From Phylloscopus collybita (taxonomy: Eukaryota > Chordata > Aves > Passeriformes > Phylloscopidae), in the NCBI GenBank assembly GCA_027886175.1, contig JAJNNQ010000075.1:81385001-81449000 (forward strand): 64,000 nucleotides of DNA. The letters run 5' to 3'. Positions 1-11,000 of this stretch are shown piece after piece (position 1 is the first letter of the stretch; each line of letters starts with the position of its first letter). A program made the position numbers and the translations under genes. Below the pieces are notes generated by a model. That model saw only the letters and a list, made by a program, of their open reading frames with translations, did not search any database and was not told where the DNA came from.

Positions 1-2523
1 TACACTACCGAAGAACAGTTTAATAAAATAAGGATGTCAGACAACATAGCACCACTTAATACTGAGTTGTAATGCCTGTGACATAAATGTCATGAAAGAG
101 CTCTGGATTTTTAGTTGGGTTATTTATTTATGTATTTTTGGGGGGATAGGTTTGCTTGTTTGCTTTTGGCTTAGGTTTATTTAAGCTGGAGAAACACTGG
201 CACACTCTAAGGAAAGTCTACTTGGAATTTTTCCATTTTGCATTCCCTTTTAACCTACAGAGCTAATGCTCCAGCATTGTGTCATGTTATGCAAAACATA
301 GGCTTATTTATTGGTTATTGACATAAAAAGAGGATCTGGATACCCACATCTTCCAGTGAGTACTCTCAAATCATGACCTTACAAATTGATCTAAGGTACC
401 TTGCCTTCTATTTGCATGACCTAGCAGGCTTTCTGCAGTTTTCAAAAGCAAGGAGCAAAATGCCAGCTGAAATTCACCAGCTCTGCAGATGCTCAGCCTT
501 TTCCAAAATCAGCCCCAAATCACGTTACTTAAATTGAGTTAGGATCTTGGTGTGCAATCCTTACGTAACTTTCCAGCTCACCTCTGCAGTCTGACTCCCC
601 ACCATATGACTTTCTTGCTGAGAGAAAAAGACAAGGTTCTTTTAAAAAGATTCTACCTTTTTAGTAGATCTGATGCTGCTGAAGAAGATTCTTCTGACCT
701 GTCTTAAAAAGCTTCCAAATTGCTGGAAGGGAATTTGTCTGAAAGATTCCAAGTAAGTGCTCATGCAATGATTTGAAATTTTGTCTATGAGTTATTAGAA
801 TTGGTTATATGAATAAAAGAAAAATGTAAATATCGGGATGTGGAGGATTTCAACTCCCTAGAAGATACTATTTATTAATTATTCTGTATTACATTACAGT
901 CATTCATATTCCTTTGGTGCAATTTTTTTTCTGCTGATATAATAGAGAATATTCTATTCTTACTAGAATAACATAGAATTCTAAAATCAGTTATTTCAAA
1001 ACATAATTTCTAGAGCACTCTATAAATCTTTCAACAAGTGTTTTTGTGGAAATAAGATTCAATGAGGATTTAAAGTCTCACAATTTTGTTTGAGGTGGGG
1101 ATTTCCAAATTAAAAGTCTGAAAACTTTCAAGATTAAGTCCAAGTTCTAGTTCTACATCTTCAAATTTTAAAAAATGGAATGCTTTCAGGACAAATACAT
1201 TTTGCATATTGCAAAATAAATGAGGGGAAGAGGGACTGATTTATTGTTACTTCATGCAGGATATAACAATTTTTAAAACACACCAAGCTGAATGATCTTT
1301 TTCTAGTGCTTCATATACCAGAACCATTGAGACTCATGATGGTGTGCTTCGCCCAGCTGCCCAAACTGACCTTTATTTCCCAGAACTCTGCTCAACCCCT
1401 TACCACCAGCAGTGATGGCAACAAATGTGTCTGGCTGGGATGACTGCATCTGACTCACAGCAGATTCAGGGGAGACAGGTAACACAACAGCCACCCCCAC
1501 ACACACATACACTCCTTCCCCAAACCATAATGCTGGTCAAAGTCTGACTCAAGCCAAGTTTGGAAGAAACTAGTTTCTGTAGTCAGTCTGCATATATGTC
1601 TTTAGCTCTGTTACTCCATAAAAATAGACAGTCCAGGACCTGTTGAGCTCTCCTGCACAGAAGGATCCACCCTTGAGTACAGATGCCTCTCAAGGTCACT
1701 CTTTGAGGCTGAGACATTCCTTGCTGCAACAGATTCTCAGTGATTACTAGCATGGTAATCTTGGAAATCTTAGCTAACTAATACAAAGGATTGATTGTGG
1801 ACATTTAGACACAAAGCATTGGCTAAGTCTGGGACTGAATCTGGATCCAGATGCATAAAAACTGCCCTCTGAGAAGGAGTTTAAAATGCAAGGGGGTCCT
1901 TTCTGAACCTTATGACTCAGTCAGAGGGTCTTCCTGATACTTTTACCTGACCTTGTCAATGAATTTTTCTAATCACTGTCGCATTTACTATTAAGCCTTG
2001 TTAAATCTCTGCATTTATTGATAAACATAAGCATAAACATTGCCTCTCTCTTACAAAGAAAGTGCATCACTTCATCCAGAACAAGAATTACCTATGCTTG
2101 AGATTAATTCAGCCTATGAAATTCTGGTCTCAAAAGAAATAATGAAGAATTGCTTCAGTCCACTCAGAAATTCAAAGGCAAAATCATGCAGAAAAGGGGT
2201 ACAATAGAAAGATACCTGTATCTTCAGGAGAGCTGCTCAAGGCTCTTTCCACAGCTAAACAATTCCTTTGATTGGTGTGGTGAGAAGATTTGCCTTAAAT
2301 TTATCTTTCCACAGAATATTTGGGGAAGAAGTTAAAAGCCTTTGTTCTCAGGGAAACGCAAGAGCTGCAATTACACCAAGCCCCCTGTGGAGTATTCTGG
2401 TGGGAAGAGGCCCCTTGTGCAATGTCCTTTTCCTCACATCCAAACAGAAGTCAGGCATAATACACTGCAGAGTCAGGATGCTGAAATCCCCCGTTACTTC
2501 AGCAGAACAAATCAGGATGCATA
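1..2523. other. Unique AT-rich non-coding DNA
   Basis: No gene, RNA or interspersed repeat was recognised. A T/G-rich low-complexity patch lies at about 108-180. Short open frames occur on both strands at 1303-1512 and from 2150 onward, but they have no recognisable domain and overlap one another in different frames, as chance frames do. Confidence 0.6.
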
Positions 2524-2550
2524 CTTTCATCCTGCATATCAGGATGAAAG
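2524..2550. repeat. Perfect hairpin, 11-bp arms, 5-nt loop
   Basis: Bases 2524-2534 (CTTTCATCCTG) are the exact reverse complement of 2540-2550 (CAGGATGAAAG), with a CATAT loop. The octamer TCAGGATG occurs three times between about 2473 and 2546, and the second arm is part of the third copy. The function is unknown and it may be a chance product of local duplication. Confidence 0.75.
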
Positions 2551-3900
2551 AGATCAGTGCTAGAGACAAAGGAGGAATAAAACAAACTCTCTGCAGTGAG
2601 AAAAATGAGACAAAAAAACTTTGCTGTCTGCTGAAGAAAATTCAGTGTTCTTTTTGCCACAAGTTAAATTTGATCAGTGCCAAATATACCTGATAAACAG
2701 AGTCTTATGGCTAGGAACTTTACTTCTTTCTGCTATGTGCTGGACTCCTGTCCATTTGAAGACAAAACAAGGCACAATGAAATTCTTCAGAAAGCTTTAC
2801 TGATATAGTGAATGACAAAGGAATACAGAGGAAATGGGAATTAGCAATTTGCATTTAATTGCTGAACCAAGCAGTACAGTTTGAATACCTACAGGTCCTC
2901 AGCCTGGATATGTGGAAAAAAACGAGATAGATAAGTAAAACTGTGTTTTAAAGCTCTGAATAGAAATTGTCAAACCCTGGTTCCAGAGTGGAAATGCCTT
3001 TAACATCAGAGCAAGGCAGGAGAGGGTGGCTTTGTACCACCCTGGAAGAGTGTCATTTTAGTGCCCTAATGGTGGTCTTTAGGTGCAGCCCTGACTTTGA
3101 GCCTGTCTGAAGGTCTTCCTATGACATGCAATGAGCTCCAACCACTAAAAAGAGACTAAACAAAAAGGCTTTTGCCTTATGCTGATCACATAGCAAGTTG
3201 AATCATGTACGACAGATATGGAGTGTCCCCAAAAGTTCATTTCTCATCCTTCCTCAGAGCCTGAGATGTAGAGCAGTTCTGAACATTTGGTTATTATGAC
3301 ACCAACACAAAAGCCATTGCTTTAACTGGCTCCAATTCTCACTCACTACAGGTCCTGGTCCCCACATACAGACCAAAATTAAAGATGACAAAGTTCTGCC
3401 TTCACCCTTCAGGAAACAAATCTCAGGATGACCACCAAGGCAGACACATCACAGGGAAATCTGGCCTGCCAGAGCCATCACTAAATACATCCCAGGGATA
3501 AACAGAAGTCTGTCTCCATTTTCCAGAGTTATTGATCCACTGCTACACAACAGCACTGAATTCTCCCTTACTGGAGCAGCCTAGGTAATCACAAGCAGAC
3601 TTAGGAAAGTCCTTTCACACAAGCCCCAGGAGGCAGGAAAAGGGCAAGACAACTCTGTGCTAGTGTTCCTCTAGAAGATGTTTTTAAATACAATGCTACA
3701 ATTACACCCCAATGAGAATTTCAGTTCTCATTAAAGGCAGAAAAATTTCCAAAATATGTTACTGCTGTTCTCTAGTATGTCAGTTGGATGCTCTGTAATA
3801 CATATCAGAAGCAGTTGTAGTTTTTTGTGGTGTGGGAAGTTTGGGTCACCATCCTGCTGGTCCCTTGTCAGACAGAAAAACTCAGAATCTGTTCTCTTCC
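2551..3900. other. Unique non-coding DNA
   Basis: No repeat family or gene was recognised. The plus strand has overlapping open frames of 141, 73 and 60 codons between 2268 and 2803 in different frames, without recognisable domains. These are most likely chance. Confidence 0.55.
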
Positions 3901-3938
3901 CTCTCCTTTTTTTCTTTTTATTCTTTTTTTTTTTTCTC
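3901..3938. repeat. T-rich low-complexity tract
   Basis: An interrupted T tract with a run of 12 T at about 3924-3935. It is one of the few long T runs on this strand; A runs are far more common. Confidence 0.85.
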
Positions 3939-4115
3939 TGAACAGCTTGAATGACAGACTAAAGAATAATCCTATTCACAGCTAATGTGCAAAAACAGGA
4001 TTGAGCAAAAAACTGACTTAAGAAGCTTTCATCTGGGTCAGGACATATTGATACCATATTCAAAGATATATGCTCAGCACACTTGTGCAGAGATAAATGT
4101 TTCAACTCTAGGCTT

Positions 4116-4168
4116 AAGAAAAAAAAAAAAAAAACACAACCACAAAAAACCCCACCACCACACTCCAG
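4116..4168. repeat. Poly-A run grading into A/C-rich tract
   Basis: Sixteen consecutive A at 4119-4134 are followed by CACAACCAC-like sequence to about 4168. It is the first of many A-then-CA-rich simple tracts on the plus strand of this window. Confidence 0.85.
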
Positions 4169-4954
4169 TGACACAGCTACTAAAATATTAAACTAAGTGA
4201 AACAATTTCCACCCACATTTGCTTTCATCACAGATTATGCAGTATTGCAAACTACTCAAAATAAAATGTTTCCTTCCTAGACACAACCAGCTATGTAATA
4301 AGGTTTTTTCTTCCACTGTTTCTGCGTACAAGTACTCTGTTTCTGAGTGCCAAAGTACAAGATAAAGTCACTGTAACAAATTGTGCCTGTCATAATGTCA
4401 GAAAAAAGGAACCACACATTTAGTTCATAGCCATCTTTGGCAGTCACTGATCCACCCATCTCTTCGGGACAAGACAACTTTCATGTCCCTCAAGGTCTTT
4501 TCTATAGTGCATGGCTAAACCTATTTCATTAGTAAGTATCAGCACCACGAATTTTATCTCTCACCAGTGTCTTCTCTTCCAATAATGTCAACATGGCTCT
4601 TTCAGACAATGACATGAAAGGGAATCCAACAAGATCAAATCCCACAGTCTTCAATTTCCTGTAGAATGCTGGATATGAGTGATTATTTATTACTTCTTAT
4701 TACAGTTCCCAGTATCATTAATGATAAAAAAGCAAGAAAATAGTAACTGTTAAGCTGGCTGCTATGAAGCAGATAACTTTACCAGCCCAGCTTATAAATG
4801 GCCTGAGCCAGCTTTTCAGAAGCCTTAATATCAGTCTTGCCTAGCTTGCACAATAACACACCCTCATTATGCATTTACTTTGACTGTAATCCCAAAGTCT
4901 TAAGAGTAAATTCAGCTCTTGCCTGTGTATATGTGTGTTTGAGTGATGCTGAAA
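4169..4954. other. Unique non-coding DNA before an old CR1
   Basis: No gene or repeat was recognised. Short open frames here have no recognisable features. Confidence 0.5.
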
Positions 4955-6410
4955 CTTCTCATATGGGGTTAAAATTCATCTGATCCAGCCTTCTGTTGAA
5001 ATCAGGGCCTTGTATCAGGTTATGCAGGTACCTGTGAATCAGGTCTAATATTTCCAGGGAACAGGATCCTACCACTTCTCTGTCAACACCTGGGTTCTCA
5101 TGGTTCTCTGTCTTTCCATAATCAGAGGGAGGTGCCCTCACACTGTTCATACCTGTTTGCTTTTATTTTATCACTGCATAGTTATGAGAGAGTTCTTCCA
5201 TTTTATCTATAACTACCTTTTAGAGACCGGAAGACTGATTCATTCCAGAAAAAGCCTTCACTCCCCTAGCTTGAATAAACCAAATTTCTTCATACTTCCT
5301 TTGTACATCAAGCTCTCTAATGGTCTAATCATCTTGGTCGCACATTCACTAAGCCTTCTTTCATTTTTCAATCTCTCCTGAACTGATGAATCAAAACTTC
5401 AGGTTCATCTCCTTTAAAACCTTGTTGAACCAGGTTTCAGACTTTCAGTGCCTCAGTATGGTGGCTTTTTCTTCTCACATTCTACTTCTCTTCCCAGTCT
5501 TGCATAATCAGCAAGCCTAGCACAAGTGTATTCAAGCCTTTCATGCCAATTGTTTATAAAGATATTGAACAGTACCAAACTCAGTGTCGATCTCTGAGGA
5601 ACTCCACATGTGGCCAGTTCCAAATCTGACTTTAAGCCAACAACAGCTTTGAGCTCAGCAGCCTAGCCAGTTCTCCACACAACCTGTGGCACTTATCTGA
5701 AGTGTGTTATGTGTCACCAAGCTGTCAACAAAGGTGTTGTGGGACACTGTGGCAAATGACTTCCTAAAATTACGGTAGATACTCTTCAAAGTACTCCCAT
5801 CCTTTATTGACTAAATTGTTTCATAAGATAATGGAGCACAGTTTAACCTCGGTAAATATGTTCTGGCCTTTTCCAGTCATTTATTCTGTCACATTTTACC
5901 AGCTTGTATGTGTCCTCACAAGTTTTCACAAGAGGTTTGTAACTCCACCCTACTCTTCTGTTAGTGGCCAGCTATTTGTTTTGCCACTGCTTCCTGCCAA
6001 AGAAAACTTGCAGCTAACTCTAGCTGTTAAGACAAAAGCCAAGAAGACATCAGGCATGTGAACATTTTCTGTGCCAATTTTGGCCTAACTTGCCAAAGGC
6101 ATTCAGCAACGGGCTTGAATCATCCTCACATTTCTGCTTGCTACTACCATGCCTATAGAATCCTTCCTTGTTTTCTAGACATATCTTCAAGGCTGCCTCA
6201 AAATCTTCCAACACTTCCAAAATCCTTTGGCCTCCAAAGCAGATACATGTGGGATCCTTCCTCACAGCTGATGAGTCAAAACGAAATCTGTTCTTATGAA
6301 GTTCTGGGGTTTTATTGATACTTATCTTTCTCTGCCTCTTCAGATATTAAACTCTAATACTGTACAGTCCCTGCAGCCCAGGCTGCTGTTGAAGGTCATA
6401 ATAATGAGCA
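4955..6410 (-). mobile_element. Ancient CR1 LINE copy (3' part, minus strand)
   Basis: The sequence matches, in order and along most of its length, the reverse complement of the 3' portion of avian and reptilian CR1 elements. The 3' untranslated end is at about 4960-5150. Downstream reverse-transcriptase sequence follows at about 5250-5380, with a stretch at about 5560-5620 corresponding to the usual antisense 'frame-ending' RT motif. Further RT sequence runs to about 6010, and a more 5' region lies near 6090-6400. It is heavily mutated, with stops and small indels in every frame, so it is an inactive fossil. It is the most diverged and the longest CR1 piece in the window, and hence probably the oldest insertion here. 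Its 5' limit near 6410 is uncertain. Confidence 0.82.
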
Positions 6411-6754
6411 TTATACCTGTCTATAGGCCATATAGGATAATAAGAGGATATAGACCTACAAAATAACAGTACCTATCTACAGACCATAAAACCAGATGTA
6501 AATTGTCCAGCTACCTTTGTAAGGCAAGTTTAATTGCATCATTAGATACTGAAAAATATGGGCCACATCCCTCTCCCTAGGAGCTCATTAGGAGGCTCCA
6601 GTTAAATTTCATTCTGCAGGGTAACTTGCAACTAGTCACATAATCCACATGACTGTGCCAAACCTACCTTTCACACTCTCCATATTTTGAGCTACAAATT
6701 ATTTCTCTGCAAAAATCAGACAAAAAGCAAATGACAAAATTCTTTACCAAATGT
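6411..6754. other. Unassigned spacer between two CR1 copies
   Basis: There is no recognisable gene. The sequence lies between a minus-strand and a plus-strand CR1. It could include further decayed CR1 sequence that I cannot align by eye. Confidence 0.4.
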
Positions 6755-7478
6755 GCTCAGTATGGATAACAAACAGGAGGAGCTGGAAGCCATGGTCCAG
6801 TAGGAAAGGTGTGATATCGTCCCAGTCATGGAAACATGGTGGGATGACTCACACCACTGGAATGGTGCAATGGATGGATAACAAGCTCTTCAGAAGGAAC
6901 AGAGGAGGAAGGAGATATATTAAGAGGGAAAACTTAAAGGTGCAGGAACAGGCCATCCCTGTGTGCCAAAAGATGAGCCTGCAGGGAAAAAGGCTGGCCT
7001 GGCTGAACAGGGAGCTTTCACTGGAACTCAGGCTTAAAAAGAGTGTTTATGGCCTTTGGAAAAGGACAGGCAGCTCCAGAAGACTCCAAGAATCTCATTA
7101 GATCCTGTAGAGATGGAAAGCTCAGCTAGAACTCAATTCGGCCACTGTTGTGAAAGATAATAAAAAATGTTTTTATAAATACATTAACAGCAAAAGGAGA
7201 CCCAAAGAAAACCTCCATCCTTTACTAGACATGGGGAGAATACTGTCACCAAGAATGAGGAAAAAGGCAGGTTCAGGTTGAACATCGGGAAGTTTCTGAA
7301 GGGCTGGTTAAGCATTGTAACAGGAGGCCCTGGGAAGTGGTGGAGTCATCATCCTTGGAAATGTTCAAGAAACAACTGGAAATTGGACTTAGCTCGGTTT
7401 CCTTGACATGATGGTGTTTGGTCAAAGGTTTAACTAGATGACCTTGGAAGTCTTTTCCAAAATTAATGATTCTATGAT
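6755..7478 (+). mobile_element. Internally deleted CR1 LINE (plus strand)
   Basis: The left part (about 6760-6900) encodes a remnant of the CR1 endonuclease. A motif around ETWWDDSH is readable, followed by GYKLFRR-like sequence after a frameshift near 6880. Sequence then jumps to the linker before reverse transcriptase, where AWLNRELSLELRLKKSVYGLW can be read at about 6990-7060, continuing to about 7235. It jumps again to the CR1 3' end, which finishes in ATTCTATGAT at 7469-7478. Most of the endonuclease and nearly all of the reverse transcriptase are therefore missing. Only about 0.7 kb of a roughly 4.5-kb element remains. It has stops and a frameshift and cannot be active. Confidence 0.9.
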
Positions 7479-9558
7479 ACATTTTTAACAATTATAAATT
7501 AATTGAGAGTGGGTGGATGCAGAAGGATATTGAGGTTTTTCAGAAATTCTTGAGAAAACTCTTGATTTTTCTACAGCCAAATGTAAAACTCTCATGAACC
7601 TTTCCAGTGACAGGATTTTTAGCCTCTCCCCTGCTGGCCTGACAACATTACAATTTTCAAAAAGTTGTGTAAGTCTAAAGGCTACATCCTGTCACATGTA
7701 TAACATTTATTATCGCTGAAGAATCCCCTAGAACTCCTTTACATTATTTATAAACAGAGACAGTGTGTATGATAAGCAACGGTAACACAAAAGATTTCCA
7801 GTGGAAGTTTATATTTCACCTGGGAATGCCTGCATATGAGTCTTTGGACTGCAAGGACTTTTACCTAGGAAATGCTTTTCTTGCCACTGTATCTCACTGG
7901 GCCTGGACTTATTTTTAAGAACAACTATTTACTACAAGGAGACTACAATGACACCAAATTAGTTAAAAGCAACAAACATATACACAAACCAGTATCTTTG
8001 ACCAATATTTTTCCAAATAATCTGCCTTGGCTTTAACAGAAACTCCTTCAAGACTGAAAATTTAAAAATAAGCAGCAAGATACTTTCATATACTAATAAC
8101 TTATGGGGTTTTTTGGCTTGGTTTTTTGTTTGTTTGGGGGCTTTTTTTGGTCATTTTTGCTGTCACAACTGCTTCCAAAGCCTGGAGTTTAAAGCAATCT
8201 CAACAATGTTCAATAAGACTTAGAAATTAAACAGTTACTGTGCTTTGCAGAGTCCTTTGATTGAGTTCTGCAGGTGGAAATTGAGGACTGGTGCCAAGTA
8301 GAGTCTGTGATTTCTAAATGTCAAAAATCAAAACTGTGTTATCTCAGACTTTCTTTCCAGACTAATATACTTTTTTCTCTTCCAGAGGTTGGAAATAGGA
8401 TTTCCAGACCTAATCCTTTCTCTGTCTACATTTTGCCTTGTAATACTACAGAGTTTTAAGATTTTTTTGGAACTTTTTAAAATTAAAAGGATTCTGCAAT
8501 ATATCTTCCCTTATTTTTGTTTTGACCTAACAGAATAGTTAAAACCAAGTAAAGGAAAACCAACTTAACTTATTTAACTACAGTCACTGCTGTTTGATTA
8601 CAGACAATTCTACCAGTTCCCACAAGAATACTTGTTTTTTATCTTGGTATCTCTCCTGAAGTCTCAGATCCCACAGTCAAGTGAAAACTTTAAGTAGAAA
8701 GGAAGTGTTAAGAATAAAATGTGTGAATTTTTTAAAAAGCTGAAAATACTTGAACTAGTATCAGGATTTTATGATGCTTGGCTTGTGCTTTTTGAAGCTC
8801 AAGGTTGGCAATACACACATTCACACTGCCATAATTTGTAGCAATATTTCTTTTCTCATCCTGTTCTCAGCAAAACACTCAGAGACAGAAAAATTCCTTT
8901 CCTGATGCCAATTTTATTACAGAAGTGGTTTTCTAGAAAGAACCACATGAAATTCAAACCTAATACATCCTCTACAAGCTTAAGGATTCTTAGCACATCT
9001 TCTTTCAGGGCTTGCAGCTCTTGGACTCCAGCTGCATTTACCTATGGTCAGCTCCAGCTTTCCACTTACTGGTGATAAGGGAGCTGCACCTTTAAACATT
9101 AGCATGACACCTTTAATGCAGCAAGGTACTAGAGAGAAACTGCCTAGCTTCTAACACTACCTGTCTATGGTGCACACATTTTTAACTGGAACTGTTTTCT
9201 TAAAACCAAAATAAAACATATTTTTCTATCTACAGGGTTTTTTTGTATTTCATGCAATCTGTTGGAATAAAATGTGAGTACAACATCCTGTGAAAATCAG
9301 CCCAAAACTTGCTACATAATGAAGTGAAAAAAGCATATTTCTCTAGAATCCAAAGAGGATGAGCCCTAAAAACAGGCACCCTAGTAATTGCTTTATTAAG
9401 ATAACATCATCAATATTTGCAAATTTGATATCTTCTGGACACACACAGGCTTGCAAGAAGACAGTGATCTGGCTTCAGAGTCTTTGGAGTTTGCAGTAAA
9501 GGCCTTTAATATCATTGATGTAACTAAATTACACCAGTTAAACAAGAAGATTGACTTT
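7479..9558. other. Unique AT-rich non-coding DNA
   Basis: Nothing gene-like was recognised. A T/G-rich simple patch lies at about 8105-8158; it resembles the reverse complement of the A/C-rich tracts found elsewhere in the window. Confidence 0.55.
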
Positions 9559-9586
9559 GTAAAAAACATTTAGTAATGTTTTTTAC
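9559..9586. repeat. Perfect hairpin, 12-bp arms, 4-nt loop
   Basis: Bases 9559-9570 (GTAAAAAACATT) pair exactly with 9575-9586 (AATGTTTTTTAC) around a TAGT loop. The stem is AT-rich, so it is thermodynamically modest. No transcript boundary or T-run context suggests a terminator or small RNA gene. Confidence 0.75.
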
Positions 9587-10559
9587 TAAATTTACACAAT
9601 GATCCTGAAGTAATTGAGACCCACCTCCTCCGTTTGCTATTCTGTTGGCTGATGAGTAACAACATAGACAGCAAATCAGGGTTTTTTTCATCCTGAATGT
9701 TTGGACAGCAGGTGAAACAATTCAGCTTTTCAAAAGCTGCAAGAATTCAAATTCATCTTCATGAATTTCAGATCTACACATTCCAGGACAGAGAAAAAAT
9801 GTTGTTAATTGAAACTCACAATAATTAAGCTTCATATGACAAAACCGCTTTGTCTCATTTTGCTTTTCTGCACAGCATCATTCATCAGACAGCTATGCTG
9901 CAGGAGTCTGTCTCTTGAGATAGCACGGACTCAACTGAAACAAATTCTTACACTGGTAAGAAAGTGTGTTTCTTAGTCATACATATGGGAGAGATGATGC
10001 TTTGCACTGATTCCTTATTGAGCAGACCACAGCACTAAAGCCTTATTCATAAAGCCATGCATAATGGTAAAAGCAATCTACCTGATGATGTGATAGGTAA
10101 GTAAATGTGGAGGTAGAGTGAGAGAGAGTATTGCAAGGCTACTCTAACATTCTTTTTGCCTAGATAAGTGTGATTGCTCCCACATGCTGGATAGGTGCAA
10201 CCAAAAAGATGATGATGTTAGCAAGAGAATTGGTCAAAAGACAATGCTGGCATCTCTAGGATAAAATTTGCTTTTTTTGCTTTCAGTTTTCAGTACTGCT
10301 TTCATATACCACAGCTGATGTTACTAAGGAGTTCCAAGAGAGAATACCTGGGACAGCCTCAAGATGAAAAGAGGCTGAGGGAATTGATTTTCCATGCCTA
10401 ATTCCTATCAAGTCTAATGAACAGAAATGATCTACTATCCTTTTAGAAATGAGAAAGAGGGAAATAAAAAAACATTGCCAGTGTCTGCTGAGCAGGGTTC
10501 ATTTTCAACTAGTATGAATATCTGTCATTTAAACATACAAGGAGCTGCCAAGCTGACAA
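9587..10559. other. Unique non-coding DNA
   Basis: No gene or interspersed repeat was recognised. Confidence 0.5.
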
Positions 10560-11000
10560 TGCTTTTCAATTATAAGAAAAGCCATGTCTGAAGTTTCTCT
10601 TTTTGTGAAGGGTGACATCTGTCTGAGTGGCAGACTCTGCTCTGTAACTTAAAGCATCTGCACCGTCTCTTTTGCAATGTCAGAGATCCGTTGTGTCAGT
10701 TAGAACAAGGCGAGCAGATGCTCCTTGCACCTCCTGTTAACTTGTGCAACAGCCATGTTGCCAGAGCTAATTAGGGCTCACCGTTTACACACTTGACTTG
10801 TGCAGAAACAGACACCATCTCCTCTTATGTTTGAACATTGTTTCTCGGTGGCTTCCCCTCAAATGTTACGGGTCATTATTATTAAACACAGCTTATCACT
10901 GTTCTCAGTTGAAGTGTGCGGTTCATAACAGGCATTATAACCACTGCAACAGACAAAATCTTGCTTTCAGGATAAGTCATCCCTTCTCTCACAAAATGAC
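10560..11000. promoter_or_regulatory. Candidate conserved regulatory element
   Basis: This block has more balanced composition than its surroundings and retains several CpG sites, for example near 10660-10710, 10780 and 10845-10870. It also contains a homeodomain-type core, CTAATTAGG, at about 10768-10776. No repeat family or coding exon is recognisable; a 71-codon open frame at 10798-11013 looks like chance. The call rests on composition and motif only. Alignment to other vertebrates would decide it. Confidence 0.25.

Noticed and set aside
1418..1440. GTGTCTGGCTGGGAT, identical to the start of the LTR at 31026
   Set aside because: Only about 15 bases match; the following sequence does not continue as LTR, so it is most likely chance.
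6751..7101. 116-codon plus-strand frame as a possible host gene
   Set aside because: Its readable part is the CR1 linker region before reverse transcriptase.
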